From positions 1,225,821 to 1,289,820 of the forward strand of contig CAJNOI010000009.1 of assembly GCA_905250115.1 (NCBI GenBank): a stretch of 64,000 nt of DNA, given 5' to 3'. Below, in pieces: positions 13,092 to 24,164 of the stretch (the stretch's first letter is position 1; each line of letters opens with the position of its first letter). The notes beneath the pieces were generated by a model. It saw nothing but the letters and a program-made list of their open reading frames with translations. It made no database searches and had not been told where the DNA came from. The translations under genes and the position numbers were made by a program. The DNA comes from Adineta steineri. Its lineage: Eukaryota; Rotifera; Eurotatoria; Adinetida; Adinetidae.

Positions 13092-14717
13092 ATGTTTGTC
13101 AAGACTCTTCTTCTTGCGCTATTTTTTCCTTGTCTTATCTCAACAGAACCTATTGAATTAACAGATCAAACATGGAAAAAAATGTTAGATGGTCAATGGA
13201 TGGTCGAATTGTAATGTTCATCTAGTTATTTCTATTCATTTTATATATATTTCTTTTAGTTATGCACCATGGTGTTCAGCTTGTCAAAAATTTAAACCAA
13301 TATGGAATGATTTTTCTAAAGCTATGTCATCTAGACATGTTAAAGTAGCTGCTATAGATACTGATAAATATCCTTCACTTTCCAATCGTTTTCGTATTGC
13401 TGGATTACCTACTATTTTTTAGTAAGAATAACTATGAACGCTTAAAATTTTTCTCATATTAGTCTTCATCTCGATATTCATTATAGTATGAGATGAAATT
13501 ATGATTAATCTAAAGATGTACATAAAATTGAACTGTTCATCGTTGAGATATTGACTATTCTAATAATTACCTAACCCTTTTTTGTCATCATCAGTCAATA
13601 AACTCATTGATATGCAAATATTTGTCAAACATAGTGCATGTTTTTTTTGTTAGGATTCCATAAGACTTCTATACAACGTGTTTGTTGTAATTCTAATAAA
13701 AATAAACCGAATAGTATTGCAAATATAGCAACAAACACGTACTTCTACGTTTTCAAAGATAATTAAAGAGGTTAAATAATTTGTTTTATTATATATAACC
13801 TATTTAACGAATGTAAAGCCTTCAGAATTATAATGAGACGATAGTAATAGACTCCTTTTGCTTTCGACGGTATTCAACTAATACTAGCCTATAGTTTCAA
13901 TCGTTAGCATGCTCAGTCAATAGATCATTATTGTTTGTGAAAAACTAGAAGAATTCAACTACATATAAATAAAAACACATGAAAGATAGAGGCATTATTA
14001 TTTTCATTTTATCTAGTGTTCGTAATGGTGTTTTTCGTCAATTTGAAGGAGGTGATCGCTCATTAAATTCATTAAAAAAATATATTACAAATGAAGATTG
14101 GCTAAAAACAGAACCCATTCCATCATATATTGCTCCAGATAGTATTATGTATGTAAATTATTTCATTCGATTTTCTATTTTCTATTTTTTTTCATTTTAA
14201 AGAATGTCATTTGTTAGTTCAAATTTTAATATACATCAACTTTTTACAGTTTGTTCATCATAAGTATATATATACGAATTAAACTATCTTAATCATATTT
14301 AGGATGTTTTTACAATATTACAAGATGAATATAAATTCCCAGCATGGACGGTTTATATTATTATTGCTATTGCATCTATTCTTGTAGCATTCACAGCTGC
14401 ATATGTATGTAGATTTGTATTCTTTTATGAAAATATTCTCGATTTTTTTATAGAGTATTGCATCTATTACACATACTTTTGTAGATGGTTTATTTAAAAT
14501 TTATACAAAATTTACACGATCAGTAAGAGAAAAAGGAAAGAGATGATTTGTTTGATTTAAAATGAAAATTTAGAATGAAAATGAAACTGAAAAATTATTG
14601 GAACCAACAGAACAAACGACTGCAACAAATGTAACTACATCAGTAGTTGAAGATCAAAACGGTATTTTAGATGAAGAAGTAAATGTTGAAGAGGAAGAAC
14701 AAACAGAAAGCAATTAA
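13092..14717 (+). CDS. TMX1: Thioredoxin-related transmembrane protein 1 (ER oxidoreductase)
   Basis: Six exons, 13092-13210, 13260-13421, 14017-14152, 14303-14404, 14454-14522 and 14574-14717, join in phase into 243 residues. A signal peptide occupies residues 1-18 (FVKTLLLALFFPCLIS). The thioredoxin domain follows with WMVEFYAPWCSACQ (active-site C45 and C48), then GLPTI and GVFRQFEGGDRS, as in TMX1. One transmembrane helix lies around residues 152-172 (VYIIIAIASILVAF), and the cytosolic tail is acidic and Glu-rich. TMX1 is a type I ER membrane oxidoreductase that acts on membrane-tethered clients (family knowledge). The active site is CSAC where vertebrate TMX1 has CPAC. Intron 2 is about 595 nt; reading straight through it gives an immediate TAG. 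No di-Lys or obvious ER-return signal was seen. Confidence 0.92.
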
Positions 14718-15763
14718 ACGATGTGTAGACATCCACCGATTAGAAAAAACAATTTTGTGATCATAGACTTTCGTTTGTTTATGTATACTCTAGATTACAA
14801 ATTATTTATCAAATTATTCTCTTACATTAATGTAAAAAAAAACCAAAACGCTATATTTTTTTCAGTTATCTGCTTTAATTGTTTATATTTATATTTTTTC
14901 GTTGTATAACTAGCAAAATTAAAAAAGCTTATGAAATAAAATATGTCAATTGAAGATTTTATGCATTGTCAGTGATGTTAGAATTTTATTTAAAGAATCT
15001 ACGAATTCAAGTATTGTTCTATATGAATCCTTTCCTGGAATAGACGGCCATTTGCCGTATAAGGCCTTGTTCGAGAAAAAGTTCAAGCTTCATATGAAAA
15101 GGTCATGTACTAGTTAATAATTCAGAAGAACCCCTTCCTATAGACTGTATCAAGGCATGGCCTTTTATTCTGAAATGGGATTTACTTGATGAGATCGAAT
15201 ATTTTAATAGAGATAAATAATAACGAAATCGACAATCTTATTTCTAAGCAATGAAATAATTAGAACAGAATTATCATAGTGTCGATTCTTTAGCAAATCG
15301 TTTTTTTCTTTCTTCTTGAAAATCAGCCAGATAGAAATTTATGGTGCTTTTATAAATCAAAATATTTTTTGTTATTATAAAGAAAAAAAAGAAAGCAAAA
15401 TTGAAGAATATTTTTGATGTATATTCTTACATGAAAAAAGACTAAAAATAATATAGTTAAATAAGCAGCAATAATTACTGTTAGTTTCTTTTAAATTTTT
15501 TTTGTATATTCAATCCAATCAATCAATCACTTAATCGGCTTCATATGTCGACGACACTTCTTTTTTTTTCCATTTCTAAAAAGAAAAACTGTATGTTTGA
15601 GTAACTATGCTTTATATGACGTGCAACAATAATAATTTTCTTTTTTTTTTTCTTCTTTTCTCAGTTGCATGTTTGCTCTTTTTCGTTATAAATTTCAAAC
15701 AGAGTTGCCACTTTTTTTTGTTGTATATTCTACTGTGTCATACACTATTTTATCTCCTAGAAA
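14718..15763. other. Intergenic stretch
   Basis: AT-rich spacer. A slightly GC-richer patch around 15035-15180 (for example GACGGCCATTTGCCGTATAA, which is partly self-complementary) may be a degraded element. No gene seen. Confidence 0.35.
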
Positions 15764-17435
15764 ATGATAGCAAGTGCAAGAGCTAATTCATCAAGAAATA
15801 AAACAGGAGTCTATGGAGCTCCTTCTCGAACACAATCGAAATCACCAGAAAATAAATCAACTGTTGTATCAAAATCACCATCACAAAATCGTACGATTCA
15901 TTCAGCAAAATTATTATTAGCTTTATCTGAACAAAAACATCATTATTTACAACAAGCTCGTTCATCAAATCAAGAACTTTCACAATATCAAACAGTCGAT
16001 GGAAATAATCATAGCATTACCGATTCTCATTCAAATATAGATGTAATGCGAAATGGTTTTCGACCATCGATTGTACGTCGTCAGAAACAACATATAATAA
16101 ATACTTTAAATCATCGAGATAATCAATATCAAAATTTACAAGATCTTTCAATAAAACAATCATTTACTCCATCAGTTGGTTCAGCTAGATTAAAATCCGA
16201 AATTGAACATCTTAGTAGTAAAATCAAATTACAAGATACTCCACACAACAAATCACCACGATCTCACCGCAATCGGGTAAAAACATCTTATTTAACTGAC
16301 TAACAAATATTGACAATTATAATAAGAAGCCATAATAACAGCTAGAAGGTAATCTATAGTATATATATACAAAATATATAGCTAGATTAAAACCTTATAT
16401 AATAATTCTTAAAATCATCGTAAGACTTTATTAACTGAAATAAGTTTTGACAATTTCTTTTGGCGTAGACTTCTATAAGAATAGAAATATTATTGAAGTA
16501 AACAAGTTAATTAGCCTAATCAGTCTTAAAAAAAGCAATCTTATAGAGTTGTCAAATACTTATTCTTCATTAATCGTGAATAGGACAAGCAAAAAAAAGC
16601 AAGTATATGTTATTATATTACTTAAAAAAAAGAAATATTTTCTCTGGAGAATTTTAAGACATATCGAATCTTATTTCAGGATATGTCTGGTACACCCCGA
16701 AGTATTCTATCAAATTTCACATCAAATCGTCCTTCATCTGCATCTACAAATATAGTAGCTACGCGTAATCATGAACGTATTTCAACAACAACAAGACTTG
16801 GTACTGCAAATACAGCAGCATCAATTTCAGGAGTAGATAATAATTCTTGTAAATCTCCACAAACTTTAGTAACTATACCAACAGCAGCATCAACAACAAC
16901 GGGTAACGAAGACTACAGTCGACATTATATAAATCATCATATTGCTCATGCTTATCAAGTTCCACAACAATCTAATATTGGAAATGAAAGTGCACTTCCA
17001 TCGACATCATTAACAACAACAATAAAACAACGTGCAACAAAAATGGGTACTCGTAATAATGAAAAGAATACAGTTGCATGCCCATTCTATGTTATGTATT
17101 TTACGAATTTAAGTTTGCAACAAACTTCTAATGATAATGAAAATGATAAAAGATCGTCAGCAACACCATTACCAACGACACGTAAAGGCACAGCTAATTC
17201 TCGTATAGGTACATCTCATTCACGTCATTCATCAACTAGAAAACATGTAAGCAGTCCATTAAGTATGAATAGTCGTTCAGCTATTGATGAAGATGATGAA
17301 AATTCGTTGTTAAGTATAGCACCATATTATAATAAGAAACGTTTCTCAGCTAGAATAGCTGCATTTGAACATGAAAATTCTCATTTATTAAAAGATGTTC
17401 TACGGACTACAGCATGGAATCATGTACAAATGTAA
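15764..17435 (+). CDS. Unrecognised Ser/Thr/Asn-rich protein, two exons
   Basis: Two open stretches can be joined: exon 15764-16276 (ending in CGG before GTAAAA) and exon 16680-17435 (after TTATTTCAG), both phase 0, giving 422 residues. Without splicing the first frame ends at 16303. The protein is basic, rich in Ser, Thr, Asn, His and Arg, with low-complexity runs and short helical pieces (for example KLLLALSEQKHHYLQQ and ARLKSEIEHLSSKI, which could form short coiled coils). No signal peptide, membrane segment or known domain was recognised. The composition suggests a disordered scaffold or cytoskeleton-associated protein, but that is a guess. The intron of about 403 nt is long for this window, so the two parts could be separate genes. 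Confidence 0.5.
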
Positions 17436-17567
17436 ACATTTTCTTTTCTTTTCTTTATGACATATTTTTTTATTTCAAAAAAAAAACGTTTTTTTTTATA
17501 TAACAAAAAATAGAACTATTAATTATCTATGATACATATATCATCATAAAAAGAAATTCTATTTTTA

Positions 17568-18956
17568 TCAAAGATCAATTTTTGTTGTGGCAGATTTTGT
17601 TATTATTGCATGATAGATATATAATGGTTTGGCTTGATTTTGTATATGACGTGAACCTTGTATAATATTTGACATGCCACAGACACTTGAACGTGATGAC
17701 ATATTATATTGACTTTTATCAAATTTTTGATTTGAATATCGTATTTCATGTATTTTACGTTGACATGAACATGTTAATAATGTTGGTAAGATTTCTATTA
17801 TTGTTATACATATATTAATAACAGATCGACGAAATTTATCACTAGTTAATAGATATAAGAAAAAATTCGCTGCATGTTGTAAATCACTTAATTGAAACAT
17901 AATTACAGTTAATATTGTTAATCGACGATAACGTAACCATTGATTATAATCATTAACTTTTGGTGATTTACTAAAACCATATCTAATATCAAGTACAAAA
18001 TAAATACTATTTGGTAATGTAAGTAGAAGAAAAACACCAGCAACAGAAAGTAACATCAATGTTATATGACGATGTCGTGAACGTATAACTTCTGTTTTTT
18101 GATTACTACGCATTTCCATATCATGATTACCTAATATTAATACACTTGAACGTTTTCTTTGATCAGCTATAAATAGGAAATTTTTAGTATGGTAAATATT
18201 GATTATATTTGTTTTACCTTCTCGAAATTTAATATTTGTATTAATAATTTGTCGAATATTTTCTTGTGAATTATTTCGTTTTTGATGTAATTTATAAATA
18301 ATTAATATACTTAATGATAATAAAAGAATAAATGGTAAAAAACACCAAAAAACAAAATCTGTATAACGCCATAGACTATGTAATGAATCATAACGTCTCA
18401 TATCATAATAACAAAACTGTTTATCAATATTTTGTGGATGTGTTAAACTATCAATTGTCCAGAAATGATGAAATGATATAATACTTGTTAGAATAAGAAG
18501 AAATATACATATATATTTAGCTCGTGTTATTGTACAAAAATACGAAGCTTTAAGTGGAAACCATACAGCAAAAAATTTATCAGCTGTCATAATAACAAGT
18601 ATCCAAACATTCGTATAACCAAGAACGTATATAAGAAAATATAAGATTTTACATGAAATTGAATTAGCTGGAAAAAATGTTGGAAAATAAACGAAATTTT
18701 TTGTTAATAAAACAAGTGGATCAAGAAAACTAAGTGCAAGCATAAAAAATGCTGTTGATGTTCCACGCATTTGACGACTTCGTAAAGCAAGAAATGATAA
18801 TGTATTACTTATCAATGATATTGGTAAAATAATTAATGGTAAACATACACGTAAAAAATCGGCAATACGTTTTTCAGTCCAACATTCTGATAGAGTTTCA
18901 TATGTTGTATTTGTTATTAAAGTAGTATTACGACAAAAATCTGGTACATTACCCAT
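17568..18956 (-). CDS. Class A (rhodopsin-like) G-protein-coupled receptor, orphan
   Basis: One long frame of 462 residues from the ATG at 18956. Seven hydrophobic segments can be placed: TM1 near PLIILPISLISNTLSFLAL (with the TM1 Asn), TM2 at FFMLALSFLDPLVLL, TM3 after a Cys (ISCKILYF) ending in TADKFFAVW in place of DRY, TM4 CIFLLILTSIISF, TM5 FWCFLPFILLLSLSILIIY, TM6 LMLLSVAGVFLLLTLPNSIYF, and TM7 with ANFFLYLLTS. N-glycosylation sites lie in the short N-terminus. The layout resembles invertebrate neuropeptide-type receptors; the ligand is unknown. Between 18217 and 18167 there is an in-frame GTAAAAC...TTTATAG stretch of 51 nt within intracellular loop 3 that may be a stop-free intron; if spliced the protein has 445 residues. 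Receptor identity is firm. Confidence 0.85.
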   Translation of the reverse strand: MGNVPDFCRNTTLITNTTYETLSECWTEKRIADFLRVCLPLIILPISLISNTLSFLALRSRQMRGTSTAFFMLALSFLDPLVLLTKNFVYFPTFFPANSISCKILYFLIYVLGYTNVWILVIMTADKFFAVWFPLKASYFCTITRAKYICIFLLILTSIISFHHFWTIDSLTHPQNIDKQFCYYDMRRYDSLHSLWRYTDFVFWCFLPFILLLSLSILIIYKLHQKRNNSQENIRQIINTNIKFREGKTNIINIYHTKNFLFIADQRKRSSVLILGNHDMEMRSNQKTEVIRSRHRHITLMLLSVAGVFLLLTLPNSIYFVLDIRYGFSKSPKVNDYNQWLRYRRLTILTVIMFQLSDLQHAANFFLYLLTSDKFRRSVINICITIIEILPTLLTCSCQRKIHEIRYSNQKFDKSQYNMSSRSSVCGMSNIIQGSRHIQNQAKPLYIYHAIITKSATTKIDL

Positions 18957-20714
18957 CTGAAATATAATATAAAGATCTTGATAGATAAAGGAGGAGTTCT
19001 TATCGTCAATAATAGAACTTTTGAACTATTTTCTAGAAAAGATTAATTTATTTTGATGACACCGAAAAAGAAAAAAAGAATGAACAACTGTCCTCCTCCT
19101 AAATCCGCGTCGAACGACAAATAATGATTTATGAACTCGAAGTTCAAAGCGAGAATAAATGTCATGAATCTTTCTACGAACTACTAAAGAATTCTTTTCA
19201 TCACTATAGAATAAAACATATAAATGTTGTTCTTTTTTTTTTGGAATATCCATGTCACTATAAATATGTTTTAATTGAATTATGTCTGTCTACCACATAT
19301 CCGTAGTAATTTAATAGGCTTTCTATTCTCGTTATATTGTTTCAGATCGATTGTTTTGATTAATAGAATAAAACTATTGATGAAACTTACTTTGCATTCT
19401 TTTATCGTTCAAACTAGAGAAAATGACAGTTTTTAACATCATTACTGTTGTTTTTCTAGTATATTGATAATTAATATTCTAATCTCATGAGAGAGAAAAA
19501 TCATGATTAATTTTCTTTAGATCTCAAGAAATAGAAAAAATTTATATGATTTGACTGTTTATAAATATGCTAAGCCATCATTGATTAAGATAGTTTTATG
19601 TACACTTACGATTTTATGTATCAATGCAAAGAATCTTACTGATTGTATTTGTTATTGAAGAGAATCGAGAAAAGCGAAAAGAAATAATATAGACATTACT
19701 CTAATAAAAACAAAAAAAATATGTCAAGTAATAGATGCGAGGAAAAAAAAAGGAAATTAGTATATGACAATGCTCGACTTACGAAAAATCAAATTATATA
19801 TTTCGTGTTCGTTCGTCTGTAACCATTGAGATTAATCATAATATCGACAAAAATAAAGATATTCTTTATATTTTTCTGTTATAAAATTTTTTTTTTATTT
19901 TAACACATTAAATAAAATGTGTGAAAAGGCATGGAAAATTCAATTATTTATTCATGTCTCAATTCTTTTCTTTTTTATTTTTGTAGAAAAACAAAAAATA
20001 ATTTATACTTAAACTAAAAATGTTGATTTTATACAGATGAAATATGTAAAAAAAATAGTTTTAGATAATTAAGGATCATATTTCTTATATATCGCTTTTT
20101 TAGTATCAAATTACCCGTCATAATAAGAAGATTTATACTTATTATACGTGTGTATATATATATCAAACATTATTTATGTAAGACTATTAAAAAAAATAAC
20201 ATCGCAAAAAGATACTCGTTTTTTTTTGTACTTTTTCGTTATTTCTTCTGCTCAATTGAAATGAGAGAGAATAATCGTGATATATTCTAGTCTGTTAATA
20301 TAGATTGTCTTTTACACATCAACTTATGTTATTGACATTTGAAGAAGTGCAACGTCAATAAATGACTAACAACCGTCAAAAATATCAAGAAGTATTGCTT
20401 ATATAAGTGGCATAATGAATTGATTGAAGTAGCCTGGAATTTTCTTGTTATTTCTCCATCTGATTTATTAAGATTAATCATATATTACACGATTTTATTG
20501 ATCTGATTAATAAAAAAACACGTATAAATGAAAGTATTTTATATATTTATTTATGTATAAGATAGTTCGTAAAAGAACATTTTGGTATATCAGAATAAAT
20601 CTGCTTGATTTCGAGATGATAAATACAAGATTTAAGAAAAGAAAAAAAAAGTAAATAATACTTCAGACAAAATCTGACAAAAACATGTTTTGTTAAATAT
20701 AAATATAAATAGAA
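18957..20714. other. Intergenic AT-rich stretch
   Basis: Contains the promoter of the minus-strand GPCR and the 3' UTR of the next minus-strand gene. No coding exons with good splice context, RNA genes or defined repeats were seen. Small overlapping frames at 19026-19306 on both strands have no family features. Confidence 0.4.
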
Positions 20715-21856
20715 TTAACTGTTTCCGCAGACTTTTTCATAAGGTGGTGGACGTTCCATATGAAAATCATCCATAGGTTGTGGTGGTGCACTTGGTTGTG
20801 GTAACATTGGATGATTTTCAAGACCCCATGTTTGTTGCATCGGTGGTTGTGGCGAAGGTACTTGTTGTTGCTGTTGTTGTTGTTGAAATTGTGGTTGATA
20901 ATTTGGTGAACCTGTATGAATAATTATCGGTTGTGGCATTGTAGTAAAACCTAAATAATATATTTAATTTCAACTAAAATATTTTCAAAATTTACCTTGT
21001 TGTCGTTTTCGATTATTATCCCTACCACCACCACAACAACATTTAACACAAACATAAATTGTCGTGACAATACAGCAAACAATGCATACTGATACAATAA
21101 TAAATACAGATATAGCAACCTAAAAATATTAGATTTTATCTTCCAGATATTTAAAGGATGTTCAAAGAAATTTTCAATTAATTAATGCGTATTGAGTTTG
21201 GAATGTATACATATGATAGATCTCGATAAGATATATAGATCTTTTTGTCTAGAATAACAAGCATTTTTGCCCTTAAGATACTATTATTCGATTTGTTAAC
21301 AAATATCATATTACAGAATTTTATTATACCTTAGAGGTTTCGGAAATGTAAAGTTCTATCATTCTCTGTTAAACTCGTTTCCGTATTTTCGATAGAGTAA
21401 ATATTTAAAATGAAAGTTTTATATTACCTTTTTCGCCATGCCCAAAATTTCATCAGGACTAAAAGAAAATGAAGTTAATCTTTAAAATTCAATAAAAATA
21501 TTTAACTTACTCAACGAAATCACGACGATAGCGAGGAATTATTGTCGGTTTTTCAGAAACAGTATCCAAACGAGGTATTCTATAACAAAAATATTTAGTT
21601 TAATTTGCTATTTTTAAGCTATTTTATTATACCGTATTAAAGTTTTTTCTGTTGTTGTTTCCCACGATTGATTAAATGAAACATTAGCCATAATATCATT
21701 TGATCCATGTTCAACAACTGCAACATCTAAAGAAAAAAGTAAATAAAATCTCATTATATGAAGAATATTTTTGTACATACATTTAGCCTTGTTGATATTA
21801 ATATTTGTAATAATTAGTAAAAGAGTAAATGAGAATGTTAGATAATATATAATCAT
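20715..21856 (-). CDS. Small type I membrane protein with Cys-rich juxtamembrane and PPxY motif (Shisa-like architecture)
   Basis: Six exons on the minus strand, 21856-21781, 21726-21633, 21579-21511, 21458-21428, 21119-20996 and 20950-20715, join in phase into 209 residues. Order: signal peptide (YYLTFSFTLLLIITN), a short ectodomain of about 75 residues with one N-glycosylation site and no conserved cysteines, one membrane helix (VAISVFIIVSVCIVCCIVTT), a Cys/Gly-rich juxtamembrane (CVKCCCGGG), then a Gln/Pro-rich cytosolic tail with a poly-Gln run, ending in RPPPYEKVCGNS. The PPPY motif is a WW-domain ligand. The arrangement resembles Shisa/WBP1/VOPP1-type adaptors that traffic membrane proteins through Nedd4-like ligases, but the Cys-rich ectodomain of true Shisa is absent. 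The architecture is well supported; the family name is inference. Confidence 0.7.
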
Positions 21857-22739
21857 TTTAGAATTTTTCTCATCAATGTAATGTACAATATTTTGATTTG
21901 GAGATAAATAGAGATAAAAGAAAGGTCATTTCCTCTATTTATTTATACCACTATGGAATTGTTATTGAACAGCCAATAGATCATATTAATTGAAAAGATG
22001 TCAGTAGTTTAGCATTTTATACTTGTGGGAAAAAATTCCGAAACGAAATACCAATAATAGTTGGCATTTTACCATCGAATTCATTCTTATATGTTATACA
22101 TACATATATTGATGAAACAATGAGAAATTGTTAGATAACCTTTTGTTCAACACTCAGTTTTTATTTAATATTTCTAGAATAAATTCCTTTTTTTTCTGTT
22201 CAATAAAATTCAATCAACACAATAAATTTTAATTCAATTTAATCTCAAATCTAAATGATATTTTTTTATTCAAATTCGGCACCCGCTGTGAGAATATGAA
22301 ATTTGTTTTTTACAGATGTCAATGACGAACGTACTTTACATATTTTTCTGATAATCCTCTCAATAATCCTATAATACACAAGTTATACTTTAGATAAAGA
22401 TTTAGTACATTTAAAAAATTCAATCCATCACATACTTAAAACTCGACTCGAAAATCCCATGCCTACTAAATGGGTTTTATAAGAGTGTATGGACTTCTTC
22501 ACCTCATGCTGAATTATGTTCTATTTTTCTTATGAAAGAATAATTCATTGATGAAACATAATAGAAATTGATTTTACAAAGATTTTTTTTGTAACAGATG
22601 TTGCAATGTTCATTAAATGATGACTTTTTTATATGTATATATAAACAAGTGAAAGTTATTTCATTACTTGTATATGATATTCTCATAATCTACATTTATT
22701 TATTGAATAAAAAAAAAAAAGTTTTAATTAATCTTTCAT
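21857..22739. other. Spacer upstream of the PPxY membrane protein gene
   Basis: AT-rich DNA that should contain the promoter of the upstream-facing gene. A 60-codon minus frame at 22504-22686 has no recognisable features. Nothing else seen. Confidence 0.35.
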
Positions 22740-22979
22740 TTATGAATCAATAAATGGTTGTTTTTCTTCAATATCTGTACGTGATAATTTTCGATGTACG
22801 AAATTGACGACTTGATGTAAAGTATTCGAAAATGAATTTGATCGTTGTTTAGATTGTGTTGGCAATAGATGATCGGTTGTTAATGATGAATCTATTGTCA
22901 TTGCACGTTGACGTTCATTAGTCAAAGTTTTTGATTGTTTATTAATCATATTTTTTGTATGAAACATTGCTTGTGCCAT
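22740..22979 (-). CDS. Small unrecognised basic protein
   Basis: Minus-strand frame of 79 residues from ATG at 22979 (MAQAMFHTKNMINKQSK) to FIDS-stop. The open frame extends a few codons upstream to about 23034 without another ATG, so the true N-terminus may lie in an upstream exon not found here. It is rich in Ser, Thr, Gln and basic residues with one amphipathic helix (LHQVVNFVHRKLS). No domain was recognised. It lies 266 nt downstream of the next minus-strand gene and could be a separate small gene or a missed last exon; phases do not allow a simple join. Confidence 0.4.
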   Translation of the reverse strand: MAQAMFHTKNMINKQSKTLTNERQRAMTIDSSLTTDHLLPTQSKQRSNSFSNTLHQVVNFVHRKLSRTDIEEKQPFIDS

Positions 22980-23245
22980 GTTTTCGTGTCGTACTTTTCT
23001 ACTCAATGAAACACGTTCTGTTTTGTGTCTTTTCTATCTTATCTCATACTTAAACCATATAAAAATAGAAATAAATATGACGATTTACGTTTCTTGAAAT
23101 TGCGCAAATCAAAAAAAAGAAGAAACATTTGATGAGAATAACACATAACTTTCTTAAAAAATTATTAGTATAATTTGAGAATTTTATTTTATAAAACACG
23201 GGTATATTATACAGTTCTACAAACAATATTTATATATAGATCAAC

Positions 23246-24164
23246 TTATAAAATACATTGAAAAGAAGGTGAATCATTAGTTTTATGTAATTGAAAAAGC
23301 CATTTAATAATTCTTGCATTACGTTCAATAATAGTTACTGGTGTTGGAACAAGATTTCTGATTACATGTGTTGGACTATTCATACTATCTAATGTTGTTT
23401 GATCAGAAAGAGATAATATACTAACACTTTCAAATGCACAATCAGTATTATGTCTTGTTATAGATGGAGATGAAAGATCTAATCGTAATTTATTTTGTTC
23501 ATATTGATATTCTTGATAAGGCGAACGACGTGGTTGTCTAGAAAAGAATATAAAATAAGAGATAAGAATCTTTTTCTATTATCAAATGATACTTACAAAA
23601 TACGACACGTTGATGTTATTCGATGATTATTTGAAAGTGTCTGCTGATTATACAAAACATGTTGACTTTTAACAAAATATCTTTTTGATTCATCAAGTAA
23701 TTCTCTTGCTGTACGTCGTGGATAGTGTTCTAATAGAAGAAAAAGAAAACTTATTAATCATAATTTTATTTCATTAGAAAACTGACAATTTCTAATATAA
23801 ATGAAGTTAAGTGACATTCTATAGATAAAAAATTTATCTTGTAGAATAAAAAAAAAAGAAAAAAGATTTAATGAGATATTATTACATCATATGAGTGTCA
23901 AATATATTAATCGGATTTCTTTTATATATTTACTCTTAACAATCGAATAGTATATTGTATAACAGATGAATATATGTATTTTTATTCATAATTCTCATAT
24001 AGATATTAACGATGTAATTATTATTGCTACTTACTTGAAGAAGAAGCAGCTGCAGATGAACGAATACGTTCTAATTTCGTATAGAAATCATCATGTTTTG
24101 TTTTATTAGTAATATTTATAAGTCTTGCTCGTCGTTTATCCATATATAGTGGATGTTGTTCCAT
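23246..24164 (-). CDS. Unrecognised basic protein, three exons
   Basis: Exons 24164-24035, 23729-23597 and 23537-23246 join in phase (borders GTAAGT/CTATTAG and GTAAGT/TCTAG) into 184 residues ending QCIL-stop. The N-terminal half is basic and helical (YMDKRRARLINITN, RTARELLDESKRYFVK), the middle is Ser/Thr-rich, and the C-terminus has NARIIKWLFQLHK. No signal peptide, membrane helix or familiar domain is present. The three clean GT-AG introns with consistent phase argue for a real gene. Function unknown. Confidence 0.65.

Noticed and set aside
13979..14200. Separate small gene starting at 13979
   Set aside because: Only its part from 14017 to 14152 is coding, as TMX1 exon 3; the rest is intron.
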